DNA of 33,908 nt from Deltaproteobacteria bacterium (GTDB taxonomy: Bacteria > Myxococcota_A > Polyangia > Haliangiales > Haliangiaceae): NCBI GenBank assembly GCA_025353585.1, contig JANXOM010000341.1, positions 1 through 33,908 of the forward strand, written 5' to 3'. The position numbers and the translations under genes were made by a program. The notes under the pieces are model-generated. The model was not told the DNA's origin and did no database searches. It saw only the letters and a program-made list of their open reading frames with translations. Below, piece by piece: positions 9,664 to 16,840 of the stretch; position 1 is the stretch's first letter; each line of letters begins with the position of its first letter.

Positions 9664-10095
9664 CTAGCCCACCAGCTTGGTGACGAGGTTACCCAGCGTG
9701 CGGATCTGCTCGTCCCGCTTCGCATACTGCGCAAGCGAGCCCTGGAACAGGATCAGGTTGCCGACGTCGGTGCTCGCGTCGCTCGTCGCCACCGGCTGCG
9801 CCGGCAGCGGCATCAGCGCCGCGAAGATCTGCGCCACCATGTCGATGACCTGACCGGTCGACATCCGCCCGAACACGCTCGCGCCGCCACCGATACCCAC
9901 GCCCATGCCCGGGGCACTGGCGTAGATCACGTTCGGCTGCTGCGAGTAGTGCTGCGGATAGCGACCGTTTCCCGACGACTGCGCGTAGTACGTGCGACCG
10001 CCGCTCGTGCGACGACCCTGCTGATTGCCGGACGGCCGGCCCTCGACCACGACCGCGTTACGCTCGACGAACTCTATATCTCCGTAGTCATCCAT
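9664..10095 (-). CDS. Small protein with low-complexity N-terminus and helical C-terminus
   Basis: 143 residues from an ATG at 10095 with AAAAGGAGAC upstream. Residues 20-75 are rich in Gly, Ser, Gln, Tyr and Arg; the C-terminal 65 residues look helical and amphipathic (MSTGQVIDMVAQIFAALMPLP, then NLILFQGSLAQYAKRDEQIRTLGNLVTKLVG as two adjoining segments). No enzyme motif, signal peptide or cysteine is visible. A disordered arm followed by an oligomerising helical part is common among virion assembly proteins. That comparison is only general. Confidence 0.7.
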   Translation of the reverse strand: MDDYGDIEFVERNAVVVEGRPSGNQQGRRTSGGRTYYAQSSGNGRYPQHYSQQPNVIYASAPGMGVGIGGGASVFGRMSTGQVIDMVAQIFAALMPLPAQPVATSDASTDVGNLILFQGSLAQYAKRDEQIRTLGNLVTKLVG

Positions 10096-10164
10096 AGTGT
10101 CTCCTTTTGGTGTGAGTCACGCCGCCGCTCGCGCGACCCCGACCCCCGATCTCGATCTCTGTGC

Positions 10165-10668
10165 CTACGCCGCGACGTCCATCGACTCGCCCGCCGAGAG
10201 CACGAGCCGCGCCTTCGCGCGTTCGAACGCGTTCTCGAGCGAGCCCGGCGGCAACTCGCCCGCGTTCGCCGGCTTCTTCGCCGTGGCGACCGCGGGTGCG
10301 CTCGCCGTCGTCGGCTTCTGATCGCGGTCCTCCATGATCATCAATGCGAGCTGACTTCCCGCCGCCGACATCGCGCCGGCCCCGACGCTGCGGATCGTGG
10401 GCTCGTCACCCTTCCACGCGAGCCCGGCGCCAACCGCGGCGAGTGCCGTCGCGATCGTCTTCGGTGCCCAGCCTTCCTTCGCGAGGAACGTTCCGATCAG
10501 CGCCGTGCCGGCCGCGCCTGCCGCGGTGACCCCGAGGCGACGCAGCGACGTCTCGTCGCCAGGTTTGTCGACGCGCGGGGCGCGCGGCGTTGCGTTGCGC
10601 GGAGCCGCGTAGCGCGGGCTCGCGTTGCGATACGAGTGCTTCTTCGACCTGGTCTTCTTCTTCGCCAT
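10165..10668 (-). CDS. Basic protein with a hydrophobic centre
   Basis: 167 residues from an ATG at 10668 with AAGGAGACCGTC upstream. The first ~45 residues are strongly basic (MAKKKTRSKKHSYR) and could bind nucleic acid. Residues ~47-110 are Gly/Ala-rich and hydrophobic, with two possible membrane helices separated by KEGWAPKT. The C-terminus is hydrophilic and helical (about 125-167). A basic tail attached to membrane-inserting segments could tie DNA to a membrane. No database family is recognised. Confidence 0.72.
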   Translation of the reverse strand: MAKKKTRSKKHSYRNASPRYAAPRNATPRAPRVDKPGDETSLRRLGVTAAGAAGTALIGTFLAKEGWAPKTIATALAAVGAGLAWKGDEPTIRSVGAGAMSAAGSQLALMIMEDRDQKPTTASAPAVATAKKPANAGELPPGSLENAFERAKARLVLSAGESMDVAA

Positions 10669-10678
10669 GACGGTCTCC

Positions 10679-11146
10679 TTACGCGGCCAGGTAGGTGGAA
10701 GCGGCGCTCGCGTTGCGGCGGCCGGGGAAGCGACGGATCACGACGGTCGCGTGCTCGTCACGCGCTGCGCCCGGGAGGCGCAGCACGCGCGGCAGCGTCG
10801 CCGGTGCCGTGACGAGCGCGCGGAGCGGCGTGAGTAGCTCGACGCTCTCGATCCCGAGATCGATTTCGATCGCGCTGAGGATCGTCGCGAACGTGAGGAG
10901 CAGGTCCGACACGTCCATCTCGCACGGCCGGCCATCGAGCCATGCGTGGAGGCACGTGCGCACGTTCTCGATCGCCTCGAGATCCTCGGCGTAGTCGCGC
11001 GACAGCTTCGCGGCGATGTCGAGCGCCCAGTCGATCACGTCGTTGATCGCCGCGAACAGCGGCTGCCAGTCGTGAACGATCGACCCGCCGCCACCGCGAC
11101 GCGTGGCCTTGGCCTTCTTGTCCTTCTTCTGCTTCGGGTCCTTCAT
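10679..11146 (-). CDS. Small protein with basic N-terminus, function unknown
   Basis: 155 residues from an ATG at 11146 preceded by AAAGGACAGATTC. It begins with MKDPKQKKDKKAKATRRGG, then has a mostly helical region (about 25-100) and a C-terminus with several possible strands. There are two cysteines (TCLHAW and PCEMDV) but no metal-binding pattern. Like its neighbour at 10165-10668 it combines a lysine-rich tail with a non-enzymatic body. It is separated from the upstream 330-residue gene by 115 bp that contain a strong hairpin (11181-11198). Confidence 0.7.
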   Translation of the reverse strand: MKDPKQKKDKKAKATRRGGGGSIVHDWQPLFAAINDVIDWALDIAAKLSRDYAEDLEAIENVRTCLHAWLDGRPCEMDVSDLLLTFATILSAIEIDLGIESVELLTPLRALVTAPATLPRVLRLPGAARDEHATVVIRRFPGRRNASAASTYLAA

Positions 11147-11180
11147 GAATCTGTCCTTTCGCGAGGCAATGCCCCGCCGT

Positions 11181-11198
11181 GCCCGCGGCAACGCGGGC
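11181..11198. other. Perfect 7-bp hairpin between two genes of the minus-strand run
   Basis: GCCCGCG (11181-11187) pairs with CGCGGGC (11192-11198) around GCAA, which reads TTGC in the minus-strand transcript. No T-rich tract follows in the direction of transcription, so a simple intrinsic terminator is unlikely. It may protect or divide the transcript. Confidence 0.35.
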
Positions 11199-11261
11199 GA
11201 GTTCTGGCGCTCGGTTCGCGCACCACGCGCGCCCCTGAGCAAAGCGAGTCTTGGTCGTGAG

Positions 11262-12254
11262 CTACGCGGCGCGCTTGGCTTGCATGGACGCGAACGTCGT
11301 CAGCTTCGGCGGATGCGCGAGCACGCCGAGCGAGAGGCCCTCGCGGTTCAGCTCCTGCTCGACGAGTCCTACCATGTCGTCGTGGATGCCGAGCGAGTCG
11401 AGCTCCGAGCGGAGCGCAGCGGCGCCGACGTCGAGCCCGATGCGGCCAACCGCCGTGCCGAGCTGAGAGACCCAGCGCGGTGCCTCGAAGTGCATGTCAC
11501 CGATATCGAGCCCGAGGTTCCGTTGCGGCGCGCGCGCGATGACCTCGTCGGCCAGGTCGGCGATCGCCTGCGCCGTGGTCCGCACCATCGCGATCGCCCG
11601 CGTGCCCCAGCGGCGCGCGGCGCGCTCGGCGAGCGCGAACATCCACCCCATCGCCTCGACTTCGGCCTGCGTCGGCGAGATGCCCTCATCGGCGAGGCGC
11701 ATCACGGCGTTGCGCGCGCGGCGCACGCGGCTCGGTCCATTGCGGGTGCTCTTGGCGTCGCCCTCGGCGAGCTTCGCCGTCCACTCGATCGCTTCGTGCG
11801 GCTCGATTGTGATGGGACCTTCGGCGCTGAGCGCGACACCGCAATCGAGGCAGTCCTGCGAGATACGCGGATCGAGAATGATCGGCGCGCCGTTCTCGAT
11901 CGGGAAGGTGTGCAATCCGACCGGCGTGTCCAGCGTCGCGAGTTGGCGCACGGGATGCGCCTCGATCATCTCGGCCACCGCGATGTAGAGCGCCGCGCGC
12001 TCGACACAGTTCGGATCCGTCGCGGGCAGCCGCAGGCGCTGCGGCGGGCTGCACGCCTCGACCTTGGGGCCGTCGTCCGTTTCGCCGTCGTCATCGCGCT
12101 GCGGAAGGCCGCGGATGTAGTTGATGAGTCCTTTCGTCGTGGCGTGCTTCGAGGCCAGCTCGGCGATCACCGGATCGCGCGTCGCGACGACCTCGGCCAC
12201 CAGCTCGGTAATCGAGCCAAGGCACTTGTAGTCATTGAACGGCAGGCCGATCAC
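11262..12254 (-). CDS. 330-residue protein of unknown function
   Basis: The ATG at 12254 overlaps the stop of the upstream gene (ATGA), so translation is coupled and no separate ribosome site is needed. The N-terminal ~70 residues are helical, followed by an acidic linker (about 52-64). A middle segment contains DCLDCG (about 134-139) and the C-terminal ~180 residues look mainly helical, with several Arg-rich helices (SRVRRARNAVMRLADEG). No Walker A, nuclease or membrane motif is visible, and the single CxxC is too little to claim a zinc site. By size and position it could be a main structural component of the module, but nothing in the sequence proves this. Confidence 0.72.
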   Translation of the reverse strand: MIGLPFNDYKCLGSITELVAEVVATRDPVIAELASKHATTKGLINYIRGLPQRDDDGETDDGPKVEACSPPQRLRLPATDPNCVERAALYIAVAEMIEAHPVRQLATLDTPVGLHTFPIENGAPIILDPRISQDCLDCGVALSAEGPITIEPHEAIEWTAKLAEGDAKSTRNGPSRVRRARNAVMRLADEGISPTQAEVEAMGWMFALAERAARRWGTRAIAMVRTTAQAIADLADEVIARAPQRNLGLDIGDMHFEAPRWVSQLGTAVGRIGLDVGAAALRSELDSLGIHDDMVGLVEQELNREGLSLGVLAHPPKLTTFASMQAKRAA

Positions 12255-13231
12255 GACGCGCCGCCGTTCTTGCCCTTACCCGCGATGAGGCCGCGGATGA
12301 CATCTACGGCCTCGGGCACGCTGAGCTTGCTCAGCTTGTCGAACCACGCACGCAACTCGGCGGGGCTCAGCTCTTTCGCGACCTCCTGGACGAACGCCAC
12401 CTCCTGCGGCTCGAGTGCCGACTGGATCGCGACGACATGGACCATCGCGGTGGGATCGAGGGGCGGAAGCGCGGTGTCGGACAGCGCCTCGTGAGCCGGC
12501 GCGGCGGTCGGAGCGAGCGTGTGCTTCGCCTTCGGCTTGACGCTCGGCGTGGTCGCCTCGGGCGTCGGAGTTGCGTCGTCGTTGGCCGGCTTCGCCTTGC
12601 GCCAGTCGAACATCGCGGCGAGACCCGGCAGCTTCATCTTCCCGGTCATCAGGTTAGTCACGAGCATCGGCACGAGCTGCGCAACGAGCGCGTTCAGATC
12701 GAAGCCCGGAGGCGCGGCGACCTCGAGCTCGTCGTCCCCGTCGTCATCCTCGTCTTCGATCTCGACGAAGCGCGGCTTGCGCGACGGCAGCCCGGCGCCA
12801 TCGGCGGCGCGCAGCAATTCCGCGGCCGCCTGCATCATCTCGGGGAAGCGATCGATCACCGACTTCGCCAGCTCGGTGTTGTGACGCATCGCCTCGCGGA
12901 GCAGCGAGTCGCTGTCGTCACGCTGCGCAGGGCCGATGGCGGTCTCCACGGCACGCTCCGCCTTGACGACATGGATATAGGCCGCGGGGACGCTCTCGAT
13001 GATCTTCGCGTCGTCGTTGATCGGATCGAGCCGGTACTTGCCGAGCACGCCGCCAACGGCGTCGCGCAAGTCGTCCATGTCGGACTCGATGGGCACCGTG
13101 AGGGGACGCCCGTCGCGGCCGTACACCAGCTCGGGCGCGCCACGCGGCTTCATGCGCCGCACACGCCACCCGGTTACGATCGCGGGAGTCTCGAAGTTGT
13201 CACCGGTCGCGTTGAAAGCCAGCTCGGACAT
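12251..13231 (-). CDS. First gene of the minus-strand run; 326-residue protein of unknown function
   Basis: Starts at an ATG at 13231 with AAGGAGG nine bases upstream. The N-terminal ~75 residues look like a small beta-rich domain (GWRVRRMKPRGAPELVYGRDG, then PLTVPIESDMDDLRDAV). A helical region (90-150) follows, then a run of acidic residues (EDEDDDGDDE, about 161-170) and a segment rich in hydrophobic residues (FDLNALVAQLVPMLVTNLM, about 181-199). The C-terminus has a Pro/Thr/Ala linker and a final helical domain. No catalytic signature is seen. It is the gene nearest the control region at 13232-13656, which should drive the whole run down to 5946. Confidence 0.73.
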   Translation of the reverse strand: MSELAFNATGDNFETPAIVTGWRVRRMKPRGAPELVYGRDGRPLTVPIESDMDDLRDAVGGVLGKYRLDPINDDAKIIESVPAAYIHVVKAERAVETAIGPAQRDDSDSLLREAMRHNTELAKSVIDRFPEMMQAAAELLRAADGAGLPSRKPRFVEIEDEDDDGDDELEVAAPPGFDLNALVAQLVPMLVTNLMTGKMKLPGLAAMFDWRKAKPANDDATPTPEATTPSVKPKAKHTLAPTAAPAHEALSDTALPPLDPTAMVHVVAIQSALEPQEVAFVQEVAKELSPAELRAWFDKLSKLSVPEAVDVIRGLIAGKGKNGGAS

Positions 13232-13360
13232 TTGTTCATGCCTCCTTACTTCTTACTGCCGACCATTCGACCGGCTGGACCGTTTGGCATGATCTTCCTG
13301 GCGCTCACGCGCGCGCACGTACGCGCGATCGATCACGAGCACGCGAGGCTTCTTTCGGCG

Positions 13361-13379
13361 GTCACGCCAACCGCGTGAC
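13361..13379. repeat. Inverted repeat GTCACGC-N5-GCGTGAC
   Basis: Perfect 7-bp arms (13361-13367 and 13373-13379) around CAACC, two bases before the first tandem repeat. The form is that of an operator for a dimeric DNA-binding protein. Confidence 0.55.
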
Positions 13380-13381
13380 TG

Positions 13382-13431
13382 CTCGATCAAGTGCGCGGCA
13401 ACTCGATCAAGCTCATGACTTCTCGATCAAG
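13382..13431. repeat. Three CTCGATCAAG repeats at exact 20-bp spacing
   Basis: Identical 10-bp copies at 13382-13391, 13402-13411 and 13422-13431. A 20-bp period is about two helical turns, so bound proteins would line up on one face. Each copy is close to a palindrome (only the third base and its partner break symmetry). This suits cooperative operator binding or a short iteron set. The regulator may be the sigma-like or small protein encoded at 15577-16630; this is inference. Confidence 0.7.
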
Positions 13432-13455
13432 CTCGCGCAGCTGCTCGCATTCGCG

Positions 13456-13610
13456 CGCGAAAAGAAAGCTCGCAGCCGCGCGAAACTTGCCCGTTCCAGG
13501 CAACGATCTTTGACGCGAGGTTTCTCCGGCTCGCCTTTCTTCCACCGTCGAAAACGAGCTCCTCAGGGCACGCGGTATGCTCGTTTTGGGATGCGAGCTT
13601 TCTTTTCGCG
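13456..13610. repeat. Nested inverted repeats (19-bp outer, 9-bp inner)
   Basis: The outer arms CGCGAAAAGAAAGCTCGCA (13456-13474) and its exact complement (13592-13610) are 117 bp apart. Inside lie AAAACGAGC (13551-13559) and GCTCGTTTT (13579-13587), and a small TTGCC/GGCAA hairpin (13487-13503). A transcript or extruded strand could fold into a branched hairpin. Such a perfect 19-bp repeat is unlikely by chance in 155 bp. Confidence 0.6.
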
Positions 13611-13656
13611 ATCTGTGCTGCCGCTATGACGGCGTTGAAGTCGGTAGACTGGAGCA

Positions 13657-14739
13657 ATGGCCACGCTTGGGCGTCAGGGAATGGTGCTACCAGTGTTGGC
13701 GTGCGCACTGGTCGCGAGCTGCGCACGTGATCACGTTACCCCGCAACTCCGTACTACGGCCGAACCGATCGAGTTCGTGGTGAGTGCGGTACCGAAAGCG
13801 ACATCGATCCAATCGACGTTGCGGTTCGGGAACGTCACAGCGAACGGTGTCGAAGTCACGCGGACCGTTACGTTGCCAGGCCATGTAGCGCAGCTCGATT
13901 GGGCCGGCAGTGATCCCGTCGTGCTTTTGGGCGATGGCTGGTGCGTGCGTGATTGCAAGAAGTCGCCGCATGACGGCGAGGTTGGAACCGTCAGCGCGAG
14001 CGGCTATCACCCGGTGCCTTCACCGCCAGCAGCCGCATGGACCGCGCTGAGCAATTCGCAGCCCGGCAGAGAAGCGGGAGAGACGAAGCTATCGGTCCCG
14101 TGGTGGTCGCTCGTTGTCTCGAGTGCGAACGAGGTCTGGCTGGGTCGATGCACAAGAGGCTGGGAAGGCGACGGCCACCAGGGGTGCAGCGAAGAATGGC
14201 TCTACAGCCGTCTCACGCCCGGGCCCGAGGTCACGACGTTTGTGGCACCCGAGGCAGCGCCACACTTCGCGCTACCCGTTCTCGCTGCGCCGACGGCAGT
14301 TCGCGTCGACTTCATCGAAGACCCGCAGCGGAAGAAGTCCGACGCCGCTGCCGCCAAGGACGCAACGACTCCGCCGCAGGCCACCCACTATCTCCGCTGC
14401 ACCGAAGGCAACGACGTCAGGGAATTCCCGCCAGAACACGAGCGCATTTACGCGCACGACGTTAAGAACCTGGCGTGGCTGTCGACGGAGCCTCCGCTGT
14501 TCCAGGTAGACGAGTGGAGCGACGGCATCGAGTGGACGCCGCGCGCGACTATTTACGAAGGTTGCAAGCCATCGAAACAGTTTGACGGGGCCTCGATCGT
14601 TGGCGGCCCTGGCGATGCGATCGCGATCCTCGCAAAGGGCCACCTCTCTATTCGCATTCGCGGACGAGAAGTGGGGACGTTAGAGAACGTCGCAGCGGTA
14701 CGCTTCGCCCCTCTGGCGAGAAGCGGCTCTCAGCCGTGA
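13657..14739 (+). CDS. Putative lipoprotein of unknown function
   Basis: 360 residues. The N-terminus (MATLGRQGMVLPVLACALVASC) is a lipoprotein signal with the likely lipid-bearing Cys22. The mature part has many short beta-like segments and several cysteines (WCVRDCKK, GRCTRGW, GCSEEW, LRCTEG and YEGCKP), probably forming disulfides outside the cytoplasm. The spacing of Trp/Gly-rich strands (ANEVWLGRCTRGWEGDG) recalls beta-propeller-like folds, but no family is recognised. A TAGACT box (13645-13650) ends six bases before the ATG, so the mRNA may be leaderless; GGAG also lies four bases upstream. It is a lone plus-strand gene between two minus-strand units and may be a surface protein that changes the host when the element is integrated. 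Confidence 0.72.
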   Translation: MATLGRQGMVLPVLACALVASCARDHVTPQLRTTAEPIEFVVSAVPKATSIQSTLRFGNVTANGVEVTRTVTLPGHVAQLDWAGSDPVVLLGDGWCVRDCKKSPHDGEVGTVSASGYHPVPSPPAAAWTALSNSQPGREAGETKLSVPWWSLVVSSANEVWLGRCTRGWEGDGHQGCSEEWLYSRLTPGPEVTTFVAPEAAPHFALPVLAAPTAVRVDFIEDPQRKKSDAAAAKDATTPPQATHYLRCTEGNDVREFPPEHERIYAHDVKNLAWLSTEPPLFQVDEWSDGIEWTPRATIYEGCKPSKQFDGASIVGGPGDAIAILAKGHLSIRIRGREVGTLENVAAVRFAPLARSGSQP

Positions 14740-14754
14740 GCGCCTCGATTCGCG

Positions 14755-15573
14755 CTACGCGGCTAGGTCGAGGTGCGACAGCTCGCGATTCGGAATCCAC
14801 AGCATCGTGAACACCACGCCCAACTCCGGGATCGCCGCGGACTGCTCCACGATCTGCACGTTCGTGCCATCCACTCGTTGCCGCGGCAACCACGCTTCGA
14901 CCGCAAGCATGCGCGTAGCCGGATCCAACTTGCCGCGCTCGTAGTAATCCGCAACCGCCGACGTCGGATCAACGCGGCGACCATGCGGGATCCAGTCCGG
15001 GAACGTCGCGCTCCGCTTGATCCACTTCACGCGACCGAGCACCGAGTACGCGACCGCGCAGCGCTCGGTCGTGATCTCCGTGATGCGCATCGCGCTCGCC
15101 AGCAGCGACGTGGCGAAGTCCGAAGCGATCTCGCGCGCGGGCGCGAGCGTGATGTACGGGACCGCGCAGTAGCGCCGGACGAGCGACTCCGGCATCACGA
15201 TCTCACTCGCGAAGATGCTCGCCGCGCGTTCGGGAGCCTTTCGGCTCTTCTCGAGGGGCTTGCAGATCCGTTCGATCACTTCGTTCGTGTTGCCGAGCGG
15301 CACCTCGTGATTGAGCCGAAGGTGGCCGATCTCGTGCGCGCCCGTGAACCGTTGGGCTCCGAGATCTGTGATCCGGTTCGAGATGCGGATGCGCGCGAAC
15401 GCTCCGATGCGCATCACACTTGCCGTGGCGCCGTCGAGGTCGTCGTAGACGATCTCCGCGCCCTCAGCTTCGGCCAATCGATCGAGATCGATATCGTCGG
15501 GTTGAGTGACACCAGCCTCCTCCAACATCCGCCGCGCTTCTGCGCGTGCATCCGCCTCTCGAATGTCGCCCAT
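14755..15573 (-). CDS. ImmA/IrrE-type metallopeptidase
   Basis: 272 residues. The zinc motif GAHEIGHLRLNHE places His80, Glu81 and His84 in an HExxH, and the later ERAASIFASEIVMP segment matches the conserved Glu-containing helix of the family. Known members (ImmA of ICEBs1, IrrE of Deinococcus) cleave repressors to switch on mobile-element or damage-response genes. It is the last gene of a three-gene minus-strand operon, starting three bases after the upstream stop, so coupling is likely. In the usual layout the partner is a helix-turn-helix repressor; here the two partners are a 119-residue protein and a sigma-like protein. The C-terminal ~90 residues contain possible sensing elements but no known domain. 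Confidence 0.88.
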   Translation of the reverse strand: MGDIREADARAEARRMLEEAGVTQPDDIDLDRLAEAEGAEIVYDDLDGATASVMRIGAFARIRISNRITDLGAQRFTGAHEIGHLRLNHEVPLGNTNEVIERICKPLEKSRKAPERAASIFASEIVMPESLVRRYCAVPYITLAPAREIASDFATSLLASAMRITEITTERCAVAYSVLGRVKWIKRSATFPDWIPHGRRVDPTSAVADYYERGKLDPATRMLAVEAWLPRQRVDGTNVQIVEQSAAIPELGVVFTMLWIPNRELSHLDLAA

Positions 15574-15576
15574 GCG

Positions 15577-15936
15577 CTAGCTCATGCGCTCGATCATCTG
15601 AAGGGCGTCTTCGAGTGCATTCCGGAGATCGTCGTCCGACATCTGGTTGAGATCGCGGAACGCCAACACCGCGCGCGGCTGAAGCGCGAAGATCGCGGCG
15701 AGCCGTTCGAGCAGTGACGGACGCGCAGAGGCGAGGACGTCGTCCCGCACCCTCTTCGTGTTCTGTTTGCGCTGTGCGCGCTCCATCTGCGCGATGCGCT
15801 CATGAGTGCGTGCGAGCAGCGAACGCGACAGCTCGCGTTGCTCGTCCGTCAAGTCGCGCTTCGCCGAGGCCGAAGCTTCCATCGCGACTTCGTGGGCGAA
15901 CGTTTCGTACAACCGGAGGTTCTTGTCTTTGATCAT
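15577..15936 (-). CDS. 119-residue helical protein between sigma-like and ImmA genes
   Basis: Starts at an ATG at 15936 with AAAGGA eight bases upstream; this site overlaps the stop of the upstream gene. The protein is charged and mostly helical (LTDEQRELSRSLLARTHERI, then AQMERAQRKQNTKRVRDDV). No helix-turn-helix is clear. Position suggests it is the control partner of the metallopeptidase or an antagonist of the sigma-like protein; both are inference. The Arg/Lys-rich middle may contact DNA. Confidence 0.7.
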   Translation of the reverse strand: MIKDKNLRLYETFAHEVAMEASASAKRDLTDEQRELSRSLLARTHERIAQMERAQRKQNTKRVRDDVLASARPSLLERLAAIFALQPRAVLAFRDLNQMSDDDLRNALEDALQMIERMS

Positions 15937-15949
15937 GGCTGGGTTCCTT

Positions 15950-16630
15950 TCACGGAAGCAAATCAACGGCCGCGTTCCGCAGGCTGGTGGGAATCTTGTC
16001 CGCCAGCCGTTGAAGGCGACGGAATGCGTTGTGATAGGCGGACGGCGACATGCCGGTCATGTGGCAGATGTGCCGGCGCTCGGTGATGTCCTGGAGGTGG
16101 AGATCGATCAGCTTCGACACCGGCAAGTCGTCGGCCGCGAGCACGCGGAGCTGATCGACGAACTGCTTCACGTAGAGGCTGAGCTTCTTCGTCGGCACGA
16201 TCGCCGGCTTCCCCGCGTTCGCCATCGCCTCGTGGACGACGTGATCGGGCGCCTCGTCGACATCGACGTGCTCGAGATCCTCGGCGCGGTCGAGCGCATG
16301 CGAGAGCCGGCTGCGGATCACGCTCTTGACGTGCAACGCGAGGGGACACCGCGACGGATCCCAGGCGACGACGCTGGAGAACGTGTCGCCGAGCGCATCG
16401 ACGATCATCTCGTTGATGAACGCCGTGGTCCCGCTGCCGTGCTGGTGGTGTAACCAGCTCGAACGCTTGGCAACGTAACCGACGACGTCATCCATCATGT
16501 CTTGCGTCGCCTGCGCCTTGAACGCGGCGAGCCACTCGATCGACGGGCGATTTTCCTCGTGCGTGCCCGTCGAGGTCTTCGTCCCGGAGTCCGCCCCAGT
16601 TGCTGGTGGCGTGTACGTTGGCTCTTTCAT
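15950..16630 (-). CDS. Divergent sigma-70-like transcription factor (putative)
   Basis: 226 residues from an ATG at 16630 with AAGGAG five bases upstream. Residues ~45-116 resemble sigma region 2: FINEMIVDALGDTFSSVVAW, DPSRCPLALHVKSVIRSRLSHALDRA (written as two joined parts), matching the helix pattern in which a conserved Trp-Asp-Pro-Ser-Arg is followed by the -10-recognition helix. Residues ~172-213 look like a region-4 helix-turn-helix (LHLQDITERRHICHMTGMSP, then SAYHNAFRRLQRLADKI). It may direct RNA polymerase to the element's own promoters, such as the control region at 13232-13656. It is the first gene of the operon with the 119-residue protein and ImmA. The match is by pattern only; a phage-type activator is the alternative. 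Confidence 0.6.
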   Translation of the reverse strand: MKEPTYTPPATGADSGTKTSTGTHEENRPSIEWLAAFKAQATQDMMDDVVGYVAKRSSWLHHQHGSGTTAFINEMIVDALGDTFSSVVAWDPSRCPLALHVKSVIRSRLSHALDRAEDLEHVDVDEAPDHVVHEAMANAGKPAIVPTKKLSLYVKQFVDQLRVLAADDLPVSKLIDLHLQDITERRHICHMTGMSPSAYHNAFRRLQRLADKIPTSLRNAAVDLLP

Positions 16631-16672
16631 CTTGTCTCCTTGAATTGGAGGCAACCCTAGGCCATGGGTCTG

Positions 16673-16701
16673 ACACTGAGAGTGCGTTCAGTAATGCTCA
16701 A
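16673..16701 (-). promoter_or_regulatory. Possible promoter of the sigma-like/ImmA operon
   Basis: On the minus strand TTGAGC (16696-16701) and CAGTGT (16673-16678) are 17 bp apart, about 43 bases before the start at 16630. The -10 box is poor, so this operon may instead use its own factor. Confidence 0.3.
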
Positions 16702-16840
16702 GAACGGCCACCAGTTGCCTGGTGCAGCCGTCCTACGCGATCCCGTCAATCCGGAACACGTGGGCGCATTGTTGTGGGGCTCGAGCAAGGCTCGATCGTC
16801 CGCGTCCTCATTACAGCCGCGGGTGCTAGATCGCCGCTCA

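Larger units (their letters stand above)
13232..13656. promoter_or_regulatory. 425-bp control region with tandem repeats and inverted repeats
   Basis: No convincing gene. It lies between the start of the long minus-strand run (13231) and the plus-strand lipoprotein gene (13657). Ordered elements: a CGATCGATCACGAG stretch (about 13326-13339), a 7-bp inverted repeat (13361-13379), three CTCGATCAAG repeats (13382-13431), a 19-bp inverted repeat (13456-13474 and 13592-13610) enclosing a 9-bp one (13551-13559 and 13579-13587). This density fits a switch region or a replication origin of the excised element. No AT-rich unwinding segment is obvious. Confidence 0.6.

Noticed and set aside
5946..13231. 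Remnant of a tailed phage
   Set aside because: No terminase, portal, tape-measure, tail or baseplate pattern in any gene.
13382..13431. CRISPR array
   Set aside because: Repeats are only 10 bp with 10-bp gaps and there are no cas genes.
13427..13726. 99-codon minus-strand frame in the control region
   Set aside because: Crosses the start of the lipoprotein gene, lacks a ribosome site, and its sequence is explained by the inverted repeats.
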